From: Telopea speciosissima
Lineage: Eukaryota > Streptophyta > Magnoliopsida > Proteales > Proteaceae
Direction: 5' to 3'
NCBI RefSeq assembly: GCF_018873765.1
Contig: NC_057920.1
Location: 16,071,307-16,135,306 of the forward strand
Length of the DNA: 64,000 nt
Shown here: positions 34,126-49,700 of the stretch, piece after piece
Position numbering within the stretch: the first letter of the stretch is position 1
Layout: every line of letters begins with the position of its first letter
Translations under genes and position numbers: made by a program
The notes under the pieces: generated by a model
Database searches by the model: none
The model's input: only the letters and a program-made list of their open reading frames with translations
What the model was told of the DNA's origin: nothing

Positions 34126-37100
34126 AGAAAAGGAAAACAGAGAATTCCTATTGGAGAGATTCCAATGAATAGAATTCTGCAAAATAGAATTGTAGTATGA
34201 TGCAGAGTACTGTTAGGTCCATTGGGATGTTTCAAGATGGAAGGAAAGGTGGAGCTGTGTCCACTCAAAGGAGAACTTGTCAGAATCTTAGATGGATGAA
34301 GAATGGAGAAAGAACAATTTCCTGAATCTCCCCCTCCCCCACTAAGGGGCTTTGCAGTTTGCCGATCAGGTTCCGAGCATGTGAGAGAGAGCTGCTTACC
34401 TGGGTTGCTGTTATGCATTCTCTGCTGTTAAAAGTTCATTATTGTTGTGGTTATGTTTCTTCTTTTTCCTCTTGTACTTTTTCTTTTTTTCATGGCTTCG
34501 TAATACATAGTTAACTCATTGATTCCGTGATGTTTGAAAACAATTTTATGAGAAATAGGCTGGTTAGGTTATTCGAGTTACTCTGGGGCCTTTGTTTAGA
34601 CCGACCTGGGCCTAGTTCTGATTTAACCTCCTTACCATGCAGGCTATTCTGATTTCCAATGGTAGGATGCCAAAGGAACATATCCTCTCTTTTTATTTTT
34701 CCCTCAAAATTTTCCCTTATGCACTCTTTTAAAATTTTCAATGAATTTCCAGTACATCTCTATTCATCAGGAGCACTTTTATATCTGATCTGATCTATCT
34801 ATTCCACTTTTCGATTTACCAGTCCTAAATCTTTTTCTGATTCCATTTGCATAAAACACTATTTCTTTGTTATATTTTTGTGTCTCTTGGGTGGCAGGAC
34901 CTTGACCGTCCTATGTTCAATGCCAAGATCCTGACAGGTCATGGACTGAAGACATCATGACAAGAGTACATTGGTTTAATTTAGCTCTAAAAGGTGCTGA
35001 ACTAGTCATGAGTGCTCTAAGTACAACAATAATCTGCACATGGGTATGGAAGATGTCATCAAAAGAACTGTATCAATCCTGTGAAAAATGTTAGGATGAG
35101 AATAGACCTTAGCCTATAATTATCAAGCAGGAAGATGCTGGTCATTATTGAGTTCTTCTCATCATTGGCCATAAGCCCAGTCTTCAAGGGGCAACTCTGC
35201 CAAACACAAAAAAGGGAATAACAGTATGGGACAGATTTAATATTGGCTGTCAGGATTTGAGTTTTTAAGTGCCTGAGTATGTGTCTTTAATCAAGTCAGT
35301 GGGTTATATTCCCAGGATCTTGAAAAGTTGTATTTAAACTGGAGCCCATGAGTTAATTGGCCCAATCCATGGTGTCCCCAAACTTCTCTTGATTCTATGC
35401 TGTCATGTGTGATCTCACATATCTCATAGTTGTGTATCTCTTTGCTAGTTAGTAGTCTAATTGCCATTGGCAATTATAATGTTCTATGTCAGACATATGG
35501 GAATTATTCCCACAATCTCAGGATTTGTCCTTGGTTTACTGTTACTGACATTCTCGTTTGTCCTCTGTGGTACCACCTGTCTACAGTGATTCTGCCAATG
35601 TGCGTCCTTAATGTCACCACGTCTGTTAAGTTTATATGCTTCCTAATACTTAATAGTAGTTACTTTTCTTATCAGAGTGAGATTCCAACCAATTGATGTC
35701 ACAAAATATTTTGCTATCAGACCTCCTATGTCATAGCTGTTGGCTGCATATTGCTCCATCCAGGGGGGAAATTGCAAGTTGATAAAACCCTTAACAGAGT
35801 ATGCTCCGGAAGCATCTGCTATGAACTTTAGATTCTTTACATTTGAATCAGAAAGGTATTTTGACTGGATATTAAGGACTTCATTTAGTCTATGCCTTAG
35901 CTGTCAACCTATTTCCACTTTGTAGCCTCCTAGAAGGTAGATTTTCTTGTATGTCAAACATTTTGTGCAATGAACCATTTGGATGTGCCCGATGTTCTTA
36001 GTTCTTGTCATGATTGTGTGGTCGTTTTATGCTAGATAATATTTAGCTAACCTCTGTTCTGTGGTGGCATTTTGGGTTCCAAGTTTTATCATTCAAAAGC
36101 TTGATTCATGCCTGAGAGATATCGCAGGTGTGGGAATTTAATTTCTGGCTAAACCGTGAGCTAGTTACAAAGGTGACTGCTATCTGTATTTTTATTGCTG
36201 GTGTAATGGTATGCTTTACCTGTTTGAAATTCAAAGTATTTTAATCTCACCATTGACCATGCTAATTTTCACGGCAGCTACATTCAATCGGTTTGGGTTT
36301 TTGACATTGTTGATGTGGCAATGTTCTACAGCCAGCACACTTTTTTCCCCTTCTTGTCCTTTGCTATGATCCAGATTTTTCTTGCCAAGTATTTTGTGAG
36401 GAGTGAACTAGACCACCAGGCAACAGTTGCGTTATGGCATTGATAGCTTGATTTTTATCTTAGATATGTCTTTACTAACTGGAGGACTTGATCACTGACC
36501 AAAGATGAAGCAAGTTCTTTCTACTGAAAATGTGAAAGCATAATACAAAGCTTCGAGTGTTAATCTACTAATGCACAAGACTATTGGGTGGTCCACTGTT
36601 TTCTATCCCAGGAAAAAAAAATGAAAAGACTATTGGATGGTCAGTGATGAAACTCCCTGCTGTTTAGGATGAGTGATTAAGGATTTAGGAGAAAGCTCTA
36701 ACCCTTACAAGTGATTCCTGTGTCCAGTATGGTTGAAACTTCAAAAGTTAGAAGACTGGACTTTTATTTATTAGCTGTGGCTTGCAGGAGTTAAAAATGG
36801 AGATAAAATATCCATTCTATTCATTAATTAGTCTTGAAATTTTGTAATTTGTTGTTGTCTTAAGTCTTACTGATTATGAATTGCAAATACAAATGTCATG
36901 ACTTTGTTCTCATAGAAGTTTTTCTGTTTATGTTGTTGTGGCACTAAGCTCTGCTTCTACCCTTTCTTTCATGTCACTAAAACTGGAATTAAGTGATGAT
37001 CAATCATACTGTTACAATAAGATGGTTGGAAATGAAATGGATGTGGGAGTCAGGTGGTGGTACTCTAAGACATCCCATCCCATGTAGTGGGATTAAGGTT

Positions 37101-38400
37101 CAACAAATTACTGAATGATTTGTAATTAAACCCAGGAATAATCACCAAATGGGAGTGTTACTAGTGGAGGGAGACCACCAGTTGCACAGATTTGGGGTAA
37201 GAGTGGCAGCAATGAATGATTTGTTCTGTAAAAAACAAAGTTGAGTTGAAAAATGGAATATTGAATAAGGATTGTTTTTATTTTTGGGAAATTATCAACG
37301 CTACCCCCTCGTATGCCTATATTTTAAAGCACACCCACTAACTACCATAATATCAAGCACCCACTAATTACCATAACATCAATCGGTACCTATTTTTGAA
37401 CGGCGGTACCTAATTTTGAACGGTGTTAACATTTGAAGTTCTTTTGATCAAAATAACCTTTACACTAAAACATAATGGTGAATGGCACCCAGGGACCAGG
37501 GTACCTAATGTCTTAACAAATTGTAATCTAGGTACATGATGTTTTATATATTGTGTTTGAGGTATCTAAACCAGATTAGAACTAACCTAAGTATTCAATA
37601 TTTTTTCTTTTTCAATTTTATCCTTAAAATAAACTTAATGGGACCCACCCACCCCATCACTGCCCCTCCTTCCTCCTCCCTCCTCTACAATCCTCAACAT
37701 CACCATACATCCTTTTCATTTGTAAGAACTATCTTTGGGAATGTGGTCTATGTCAACGTTCTCGTTGGGAGCACGATTAGTGTTAGAGATCACTCTTTCT
37801 GTCAGGGCAGCAGATCATGTTCTTGTACAAGTATTGTTCAAGGTCCTCCAAGGGCAATCACATGGAATCCCCTGTGGAACCCATAGGTGGAGTGGATTCC
37901 ATTTGACTGGCTCTTGAGGGCCTTGGACGGTACTTGTACAAGGACATTGCGTGGATCCTATGCTCAGACATAGGAGCGCATAAAATTATCATTTTAACCC
38001 TTGTGAAATAAAAATATCTCAAGATTCTCATCTAAGTTGATGTTCGCACGCTCTCTGCAAGGGTTACCCGACCAGGCAACGGTCTCTTGTTCAAAATTAA
38101 TAAAATCAATAAAATTCAATATATATATTTGCCCTTTTTATATATGAAACACTAATTATATATGGTTAAAAGATATTGATAATGGATATTTTTTGGGTGC
38201 AGATATTGATAATGGATTGAAACCGATCAAATCGTTAACTATCAGTTTTAGTTTGGTTTATATAGATTGGACAGCTTATAGATCTGGTTTCAGTCTTATC
38301 CGATATTTATAAATAAAAAAAAATAAAAAAAACTGGAATCCAATCAAATTGACTGTTTGTCACCCCTAGTGATGTGAATCTTGGATTTTTATCTTGAATC
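34126..38400. other. Long stretch without a recognised gene
   Basis: Composition is less AT-extreme than true repeat spacer and could be intron or lncRNA sequence. A possible terminal exon at 34898-34960 is described in the findings. 38160-38370 ends in a GTCACCCCTAG-type MITE remnant. Confidence 0.3.
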
Positions 38401-38827
38401 CAACCGTCCACCCAAAACTTGAGAAGATAAAAAGATGTCACTGTCTATTTTTTTTTATGATTGGACTCAAGTGTGGTGCATTGCCCACTTGAGAGGATAA
38501 AAATCCATGAATCCCCCCCCCCCAAAGTAACCTATTGATTCTGGGATAGATTGCTTTGTATTTGTTCCCACCAAATTGACCGATTGGATGGATGCCAAGG
38601 AAAGAAAAAACATAATTATACCTCATAAAAGAAAAAAAATGAAGATAATGATTTATGTGTCTATCTCTTTTCTTAAATTCAATTTTTTATTTTGAGTTTT
38701 GTCACTTGATCAATTCTAACAACTTAGCTACATCAACCTGGGCGAGGATAGTTTTCCTTGATAAAGGATTCATATTTTCAAAGAGTAGAGAGTGTGAGGG
38801 ATGTAAGAGGGTGCAGGAAAACAACGA

Positions 38828-38975
38828 CAAAGTTTTCCTCCACCCATAGAGGACGGTAAATCCACCATTTTAGGGTTTTAGTATGTTCTAAAGTACCCTC
38901 CCGATAACCATTCCCGCCCCTCTCCCGCCCCTCGGTGAATGGGATCCCATTCACCATGGATGGAGGGAAACTTGG
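38828..38975. mobile_element. Fold-back MITE family F3, copy 2 (inverted relative to copy 1)
   Basis: TTTTCCTCCACCCATAGAGG, CGCCCCTCTCCCGCCCCTCG and GTGAATGGGATCCCATTCAC match 19530-19740 on the opposite strand. The 18-mer around GAATGGGATCCCATTC is itself a perfect palindrome. Confidence 0.65.
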
Positions 38976-39329
38976 TCCAAGAAGTAAATATACAACAAAC
39001 TTCTAAACTTGGAATGGATGAGGGAAATCAATGGTTTGGATTGAGTAAGAAATGTAAGGGACCCTCTTTATTCCCTTTTCACCAATTGGATCTTATAATT
39101 GTCTTATGGGAGAGAGTTCCCTATGTTGCGAGTATGGGGAGGAATATGCACATCGCATCAATGAGTGTCTTGAAAAAGATATCACCAAAAAAATAGAAGG
39201 TATAATCTATATGGAACCTAGCTACATGTTTTTTAAAACATGTGAGAAGGAAATTACATGGTTTTTCTCTAGAAAAAAAAAATAGAGGGAGGTGTGGGGG
39301 GGGGGGGGAGCGGAAAATTAACGCCCCAA

Positions 39330-39430
39330 GATCGGGCGGTCTCAGCGCATCGTGCGGCTGGGCACGCCAAGTGTGCATAGTGGGCCCCACTATGCACACA
39401 TGGGTGGTGCCCAGCCGTACGATGCGCACA
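39330..39430. repeat. Palindromic fold-back element, GC-rich
   Basis: CGCATCGTGCGGCTGGGCAC is mirrored by GTGCCCAGCCGTACGATGCG. The centre GTGTGCATAGTGGG-C-CCCACTATGCACAC (39371-39399) is perfect. It is a MITE-like hairpin with no loop. G and C homopolymers flank it (39296-39309, 39434-39439). Confidence 0.75.
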
Positions 39431-40628
39431 GGACCCCCCCAGTACCAGGGGGGAGCATGGTTGAAGAAATCATCTAGATCAAATCAATATCGGTCGGAGG
39501 GCAGTCTTGATTCTTGGCTGATCCGATATTGATCCAAGGTTACGACCTAAGGGTAAAAAGATAATAAATTTGATTTTTATTAAAAAGTAAAGGGAAATCC
39601 ATCTGATGCAACCCGATTCAAGGTGATTCGATTCGGTATCGGCATTGGCAGATCCCGATCTGATTATTGGTTACTAAAACCTTAGTTAGTAAGTACGACA
39701 ACGTCAATAAAATGGGTACATATACATACGACAATTAAACAGATCAAACACCAATAATACTTTTAAAAAATCCGATATGATAAAAGTGTACAACAATAAT
39801 ACGGTATGTGTTTAACACAACACCTTGTAAGCTAAAATATAGGTATATATTCGCTAAGACATGCCTCACCTAATAAACAAAAAAATATAATCTAGACAGT
39901 TATTTTATCAAAAAGAAACCTTACAAGTGAAATAAACACAATACAATATCCCCTATTCCCATCCAACGAACTTCTGGTATTCACTATGCAAGATGTAATA
40001 TCCTTTAACCTCTTTAGATTTGAGCCTTAGATGTAGACTCATCGGCTATCATGAATTTAGACAGGAACGGAGATGAAGAAAAAGAAGAACGGGGCAACAG
40101 CTAAGAGTTTTGCGTTTTGTGAGTTGCGATCAGGAAGGGGCCAAGGGCGAGGGATTTGGGGTTTGTTTTGATTATTTTTTTTAATATAACAAACCTAAGT
40201 AAAATGTATAATGTGTTTAATGCATATAAAAACATGTATAATATGTGTATAATATGATACCCATCTAAAAATATGTTTCTTTATATAAATGCATTAATAC
40301 ATTAAAATATATATTTTTTCCATTAAACGTTTGGAAATACACGTATAATACGGTTATTATATTCATATTTATTAACCTTTTTTTTTTTTTTTTTTTGGTT
40401 GAAATATTCATATTTATTAACTAAGACTTAAACCTTGGGGCAGTGGCGGATGGCAGAAGGAGAGGGAGAGAGACAGAGAGACGGTGGTTACTGCATCACT
40501 TTCAAACGGTGGGAGTGGATAGATAGTCAGTTCGCCCATACGATGATGGGCCAACGGCCCAACATTCTTTCCTTCTCCACATAAAAAACAGAAAAAGAGT
40601 AAAAAATATTAAATAAATAAATATTTAT
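39431..40628. other. Spacer, no gene seen
   Basis: 39500-39690 has TATCGG-type repeat words, and the rest is AT-rich. No gene. Confidence 0.4.
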
Positions 40629-40800
40629 TGGGAAAAAGTTCTCTGTCCGGGGGTGTGGTCTATGCCAGCATTTCCATGAGTCTATCTCTCTCCTCCCCAT
40701 ATGAAAAGATACCTCTGCCCCCTTATTTTAAGGAGGAGAGAGATAGACACATGGTAGTGCTGGCGTAGACCACACTCCCATATAGAAAACTATTTCCCAA
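40629..40800. mobile_element. Fold-back MITE family F5, copy 1
   Basis: GGGTGTGGTCTATGCCAGCA, then CATGAGTCTATCTCTCTCCT, is mirrored by AGGAGAGAGATAGACACATG and GTGCTGGCGTAGACCACACT. A related, disrupted copy is at 44420-44620. Confidence 0.7.
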
Positions 40801-40888
40801 ATTTATTTGTTCTACATAGTAGGATAGTATACCGCTTTGATATTTGTATAAAGGAGTACACCATACATGGTACACATACTCAGGCATT

Positions 40889-40914
40889 CTCTCTCTCTCT
40901 CTCTCTCTCTATCT
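40889..40914. repeat. (CT)n microsatellite
   Basis: About 12 CT units between two fold-back elements. Confidence 0.9.
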
Positions 40915-40947
40915 CGTTCGTGTGTCCAACAAAATGGGATTATACTC

Positions 40948-41104
40948 TCAGGTTCTTGTCGGGTACAATTGTCCGATTCCTCTCATAGGGGGTTGGAAAT
41001 GACAACTTAACCCCCTGCCTGAACAAACTGTCCGGGGGTGATTAAGTTGTCATTTTCGCCTCCTATGAGAGGAACCAGACAATCAGACGGGACAGGAAAC
41101 CTGA
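40948..41104. mobile_element. Fold-back MITE upstream of tubulin
   Basis: TCAGGTTCTTGTCGGGTACA, then CCGATTCCTCTCATAGGGGG and GAAATGACAACTTAACCCCC, is mirrored by GGGGGTGATTAAGTTGTCAT, CCTCCTATGAGAGGAACCAG and GACAGGAAACCTGA. Confidence 0.7.
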
Positions 41105-41116
41105 CAAAAAAAAATG

Positions 41117-41265
41117 GCCAAATGTTTTTTGTGCCAGGGGCACAGGTTGCGTCCAGAGTCCAGACACATGGGGGTGAGCAAAATGACCACTATGCCCCCT
41201 GAATGGCAGACCCATGTGTTTGGACTTTGGACTCAGGCTGTGCTGCAGCACAGAAAAGCTCAGCC
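41117..41265. mobile_element. Fold-back MITE family F4, copy 2
   Basis: GTGCCAGGGGCACAGGTTGC, then GTCCAGAGTCCAGACACATG, is mirrored by CATGTGTTTGGACTTTGGAC and CAGGCTGTGCTGCAGCAC. It lies about 490 bp before the tubulin TATA box. Confidence 0.68.
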
Positions 41266-41749
41266 CAAAAAAAATTCAACAAGATGTCCCAATTAAAAGA
41301 TGAAAAAGGGTTGACACACAGCCGGGTTGCCTACCTTATATTTGTTTCTCTTACACCCTCATTGAAAAGACGATCCTACCCTTCCCATCCCACCCAGCTC
41401 ATTGGTCAAAACCATCTTTCAATCGATCAGCCTCTCTTCAACCAGCGAAGTTTTTTCGATACCCATCATACCCTTACCAGTGAAGGGCATCATGGTACAT
41501 CCCTACTGCTTTTACCTATAGTATCATAACTGCAAATTTTTCAAACGTTGAGGGAGACCCGTTACGGTAACGAAATCGAAATCGGGCGGCAAAACTAATA
41601 AGAGAAAACCATGGTTAACAGAGTCATTTTAGCTGTGGCTGTCCAATGGTTGTGCTTCGCTGGTAGCCGTCCGTCACCGTGACCACGACCAACTAACTGT
41701 GGTTAAAGAACCAGATACTTCTCCCTCTCTAATCTCTATACCCTTCTCC

Positions 41750-41757
41750 TATAAAAG
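41750..41757 (+). promoter_or_regulatory. TATA box of the alpha-tubulin gene
   Basis: TATAAAAG lies 151 bases before the ATG, leaving a plausible leader of roughly 110-120 nt that is CT-rich near the start codon. Confidence 0.7.
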
Positions 41758-41894
41758 GCGAAGCGAAAACCCGGTACCAGTCCATCTCTCATCGAAGGGC
41801 GTCTTAATAAACGCCCGTCTTTGTGGTCTCCTGTGTTTCTGTCTTCTTCTCCTCCTAAATTTCTTGTATTCTTTCGAGAGTTCCTTCTCCCTAA

Positions 41895-44128
<2,234 letters not shown>

Positions 44129-44415
44129 TGATGTGTTCAATGTGTTCAGTTTGGCTGTGTTCTGTTTCAATGTTTACAGTTTGTCATGGGGGTGTGCTTT
44201 TTTTGGTCATATGCTGGGATTGTTTTGTGTGCTGGACTATTAGATATGCTTATCCTGCCATTTCACTGTTATGATTTGCTAGGGTTCCTTTTTTTTGGAG
44301 TCATATTTGCCTTGCTTACTGCTAAGATCGGTATAATTCTTAGAAATTGGTAGATACTTTGAATTGGGAATCAGGGTGAATTGAAAATTTGATGAACATC
44401 TGATTCCCATATAAT
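44129..44415 (+). other. Probable 3' UTR of alpha-tubulin
   Basis: T-rich sequence directly after the stop. No single poly(A) signal can be chosen by eye. Confidence 0.4.
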
Positions 44416-44419
44416 GGGA

Positions 44420-44620
44420 AAAAGATCTACCGGCAGTGTTTCCTACGCCATTACTCCCACGAGTCTCTCTCTCATCCCATGTCATCATCCCATGTGAAAA
44501 GACAAATCTGACTCTTGTTTTGAAGAGGAGATAGAGAGACACCTCCCAGACCGAAAAATGCATCCATGATTCTACTTTTTCGTTGAACATTTGGTACTTG
44601 TTGGCGTAGGAACACCCCCC
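44420..44620. mobile_element. Fold-back MITE family F5, copy 2 (disrupted)
   Basis: TTTCCTACGCCATTACTCCC and GAGTCTCTCTCTCATCCCAT on the left; GAGGAGATAGAGAGACACCT and TTGGCGTAGGAACA on the right. About 50 bases of unrelated sequence separate the inner and outer right-hand blocks. Confidence 0.5.
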
Positions 44621-44675
44621 TTCCCTAACTGTTTTACAGGGTGCGTTTAATTGGATGGTTAACTTAATCAATGGG

Positions 44676-44815
44676 GCTTTGTTCTCTGTGTTGCAGTGTA
44701 GGCTGTGCCCAGGTACAAGGGGATGGGTGCAATGAACACCCTACCTCTCTGCACAGGCTGTGCCCATGTACCTGGGTGTAGCTTGCATTGTGGCACAGAG
44801 AACATTCTCCCTTAA
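44676..44815. mobile_element. Fold-back MITE family F4, copy 3
   Basis: CTTTGTTCTCTGTGTTGCAG, then GGCTGTGCCCAGGTAC, is mirrored by GTACCTGGGTGTAGC and TGGCACAGAGAACATTCTCC. It is the closest relative of the copy at 24138-24274. Confidence 0.7.
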
Positions 44816-46763
44816 GTTATTGCTTTTACTTTTTGAGACGCAAGTAGCTGAAGTGTTCTTTTCCCATCAATTACGATTTACCAAGTTTGTCATGGCCACT
44901 GCGTCTTTGAAAATTCTTTAGAGCCCTTTTGGATATGGGTGGTGGTTTTAATATTTGTAGTTTGGGGAATGCTTGGGGGGTCAACATGGACTTGATGGAT
45001 GGATGTTGAAAGTAATCGATTATGGGCGAAGTCATCATATAGATCTTGAAGGTTTAGGGTGCAAGTTTTCGATTATACACCGAGGGAAATTGTCACTACT
45101 AAAAGGAAAATCAAAGGAAAGTGAAAGGAGAATGACGGTAGGATCCTTCCCCAAATCATCTCCCTGAAATCCATAGCTTGGTGGATGAGGGAATGTTGGC
45201 AGTGATCGTCTTCCGATGGATCATCCTTTCAAATTCCATATGAAATAACATGTAATTGACACTACAAAAAAGAAAATCCTTTTATAATATTTTGGGATGG
45301 AGATATTTCGAAATAGGAATTCAACCAAGCCTAAGAGTGAAGGTGCTAAGATGTTCTTAGTACACAACCCAATGGTCCTGCAGCCCATATCCTTTATATA
45401 TAAACTCACAAGAAAGTAGCAGATGCCAAAAAACACTGATGAAATTTATATCCATACAACTGGAGAGTTTGTATCTATCGTAGAGCCCTCCAGCTAGTAC
45501 TTTCGATACGACACCCTAAAATTTGGATGCACTTCCAAGTTTTCACAGAAAATTCCACCTTACTCTGCATTGTGATGAAGGAATAAAGAACGCATATGAG
45601 ATTATGATTCCATTCCCCATATTGAATCAATTGATGTACCTTTAAAATAGGAGGTTTGAGGTAGTTGGTGTCGGTGTAACCAGTCTATATGAGGGAACCA
45701 AGGGTTATTCCAACCGTTTACCTTCAATCCATTTTCAAGCAAATCAAACTTAACAAGGTTTGGATAACCAACTTAACACTGTTCTATATCCATGACCCAT
45801 TTTTAATCTTCAAATTTGGAATCAAGAATATTTGAGTTTCTTGCCATAAAAAAACAGATCCGAGTTTCTAAGTTAATTAATTTTAACACAAGGATCCAAA
45901 GAGCAAAAGGAGAATATGGCAACCTAATTTGAAAAGTACAGCCTTATTATGGAATGAACTTTGTCAAAAGCCCAAACGTTTATCGATAATCTTGTCTTCC
46001 CCTCCTTTCCTTCTCCAAAAACCAGCATTAATAGAAGCTAAATTGATTACAAACTTGTTTTTAGGAGAAAAGAAAGCAAGGCTTCAAGTATAGTGGTATT
46101 GAGTTTATAACTGATTCAATCAACACTGATCGTCCAGCCTGAGATAATAGGGGTATTTTCAAGCCTGACAGTTCAGCAGTACATTGAACCTGTTAGTCCA
46201 CTTTTAATACCATCCACCATTAGTAATTAAAAATCAAATTCAAAGAGTAATCTATTCAAGACAAATAATCATCAAATTTAATCTAGCATCCTGTATATTC
46301 ACTAAGAATTGACAAATAATCATCAAATTTAATCTAGCATCCTGTATATTCACTAAAACAATCATCATCTACAGCCTGTATATTCATTAAAACAATCATC
46401 AATACACTGCAATTGATATCTTGTTGATTGTCTAGCTCTCCAGTAATGGATCGGATTCTCTCCTTTGTCCACACATGAATAGATTTAAGCTCAAGAAAAC
46501 CATCCATTGACTCAGTTGGCTAAAGGTGTCTTCAGAGTCTCGATTTATCGTACCAACCGCACTTTCTTTAAATGGTAAATAACAAATCTAACTACTAGAT
46601 TGTCTGTAGCCTACCATCTGATCACTGAGAAACTTCATGGCCAAACCAAGCCCCTCCTCACCCCCTGCGTGACCCACCCAATCCCAAGAGGAGAAAAAAA
46701 AAATCATAAATACCTTGAGAACAAACAGTTGCTTCTCTCTCAAACCCCGAGAAACAAAGGCTC
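44816..46763. other. Convergent spacer between tubulin and ARP4
   Basis: No gene was seen. 46260-46356 holds a 51-bp tandem repeat listed separately. The last few hundred bases before 46764 probably include the ARP4 3' UTR. Confidence 0.4.
46260..46356. repeat. Tandem repeat, period 51
   Basis: GACAAATAATCATCAAATTT followed by AATCTAGCATCCTGTATATT starts at 46260 and again at 46311. A third partial unit (CCTGTATATTCATTAAAACA) follows at ~46375. Confidence 0.85.
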
Positions 46764-49700
46764 CTACGGGCACTTCCTTTGTACGTAGGAAGCCCCATGC
46801 TCCTCATACCTGCAATCAATAGAGAAGCAACAACCGAGGAATTACTGGAATGCAGTAAGAGATGCATTGAGAAAGAATGGTGTTCCAAATTGATGGACTT
46901 AGCAGAGGCTATTTAAGTCCAATCTGGTGAACTTAGAAACAAGATTGAATGTTGACCCAGCAGACCCAGCAGTAGTAGCCTTGCGGGCCTGAACTGGGGG
47001 GAGGTAGGCCAAATCAGTCATACTAGCTCACCACAAACAAAAAAAATGCAAAAAAACCACTTTTCAGGTCCAGTTCAACTGGTGAACCAGAGTGGCCTGG
47101 ATTTGGATCAGATCAGCCCATATAAAGGGCCAGGTTCTCCCGTTGTCCAGGTCAATAAAGCACCTTCATGAAATTCTTCCTAATCTAATGAATGATTTTA
47201 TCAGCAAAGTCATAAAAAGACTCCCATAAAGACGGGTGAATGATTTTATTACCAAAGTTCCACAAAGACTCCCAAAAAGACAGTTATGATTATGTGAACT
47301 AACAATAAGCATTTGTATGCATTTGAAATTAGAGCACGTAGATGAAAATCCTTTGAAACTTACTCTGCTTTGGAGAACCACATTTGCTGAAAAGAACCAA
47401 GAGAAGCCAGAATGCTCCCTCCAATCCAAACACTGGATAACACACCAATAGACATTCACAAATAATCAATAGTTAGAGGGGGTGGATGGAGCAAGCCTTA
47501 CCCCAATAGTTGAAAGTATCGGAAGAGAGCACAATTTTTTGAGTAGGCATGATAAATGAAAGGGAGAGTGGTTCTGATACAGGACAGAGAATTTTTTTCA
47601 TTGCAACAACGCATTATTTTCATACATAAGCATTTTAACATTTCCATTCTCCTATAAATGGAGAAGAAATACTACCAATAGATCATCAAGTTCTTAAAGA
47701 GTTTCCAATGATCTAAAAAAATCTTGTAAAACCTCAACACCCACTAAAGGAACCAAAATTGGGGGGTGGGGGGTGGAAGAGGAAATTGATCAAACATTTG
47801 TAACTGTCCCCACCAGGTATTACGTTTGACCCAGAGGATCTATGTATGAACAAGTCCGTAAATTAGTTTAAATTAGTTAGGACAAATGTATCATGCTTCA
47901 TGGTGGTTTTCAATCTTGAACATTACCGCAGCTTGCAGCTTGCAGCTTGCAGCTTTGGGGTTGTGCCACTTCAGCTGCCCAACATATTGGTTCCCTCCAG
48001 GCAGCTATTGGCTCAAGCAGAGGCATTGGAGCCCCACGTGAAAATCAACACACTAGCTCAGCCATTTCCTAGGCCCCATTCAGCCTCTTCATGAGCAGTA
48101 CATTGTTTACCAGCAAGGTTTAAAATCTCGTTTCGTTTCGGTGTTTCAGTCTGACCGAAATTTCCAAGATACCGAAATTGCATCGAAATATAGTATTTTT
48201 TCTATGAGTTTTGCTTGGCCATTTGTGGGTGTAAAATGCCGAAATGACTGAAATGACCGAAATTTCCAAAATATTGCATTTTTTCAATTCGAACTTGCGT
48301 TTCGTTTCGACTCGACCGAAATATTCGAGATTTCGACGGAGACGAAATGAGTTTTTGAACTATGTTTACCAGTATCAGGTAGCATGTTGAAGATGACCTC
48401 CCAATAATTCCATTGAAGTAATACCCAGTAAAATATACTCGTTCTAGTTTCCATCATAGGAGTATTAGACAAAATAAATTTTTGTAACAAGTGGATTCCA
48501 ATGTACACCATTGAAGAAAGAAATTAATGGTATTAGTTAAACAGATATAATGCCAGAATTTTATTCACCCTACATTAATCCTCTAGTGGACAATTTCTAG
48601 GGCCAGGTTTACCATCCATATATTGCATGTGAGGTGTGGATTTATTTATTTGAAAGGTTATCAGGGACAAATTTGGAATATTGATATGTTGCAAAAATAA
48701 CTGACTCTAACAGTTTATCTTATGACCCCCAACAAAGAGAATGACTTTAATTTTAATTACCTATAGTAAAACTAGAAAAATTAATAATTTCTAATGATCA
48801 GACACCATTACATAGAGGAAATGAGACCTTACACATAGATATACTACCAACACACACAATCAAGGGTGTTAACCTTTGTAAATAGCAACTTAATCCAGAA
48901 TTTTACTAGTACACAGTGAAAGTAGAAAAAATGGTATTTTGTAATGACAACACCAGTCACCATTACAGAGGAACTGACACCTCACACATATAGAAATGCT
49001 ATCAAAACTCATTAAAGATAAAAAAAACTTTCCGCAAAATTATGAGCATTAACCTTTGTAAATGGTGATTTAATCTAGACGAGTTCTATTTCCCGCCCCC
49101 CCTTTACCCCCCCCCCCCCCCAAAAAAAAAAAAAAAAAAGAAGAAAGAATTTAGACATGTTCTAAATAGTCATGCTACACTCAAGAACAAAACCAATGTT
49201 TTGATTTATTACAAAACTCCTGTAAGATCCTCACTATTTAAATCCTGACCACATAACTAGTGACAAACAGCGGATCAAAGATGTGAACTCTACCTGAATC
49301 GCCGTTCTGTTGAATTCCCAATTGCCAATACTTTAACTCTAGCTGTTTGAGGAGACTCCTGCATTTGAATAACACAAAATGAAAATCAAGATGATATTTG
49401 TGGTTTATTACGGCCAATTACTCAAAGCACTGATCTCCAAAGTGAAAGATTCTATCAGACAACCATTAGTACAATTACAAAGCAGCTACTCTAGCTGTCT
49501 ACATTCTAAGCTAACATGGAATCTTTTAAGAGGTACGGAAAAGTAAACACCATGAGAAATAAAATTGAAGGACAAATTTTCAGCTCACATCATAAAACTT
49601 TTAATGATTATTATAAAATCACTGACATATTATTTTGAACACATATTTAGGCTCCATTTGTTTCAACATAAATGGCTAGAGGTAAATTAAAGTTTCGGAA

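Noticed and set aside
35186..35205. GGGGCAACTCTGCCAA, resembling a miR399 mimic site
   Set aside because: Ten bases match the 3' half of miR399's complement, but the other half is missing apart from GCCAA. Pairing would be too weak.
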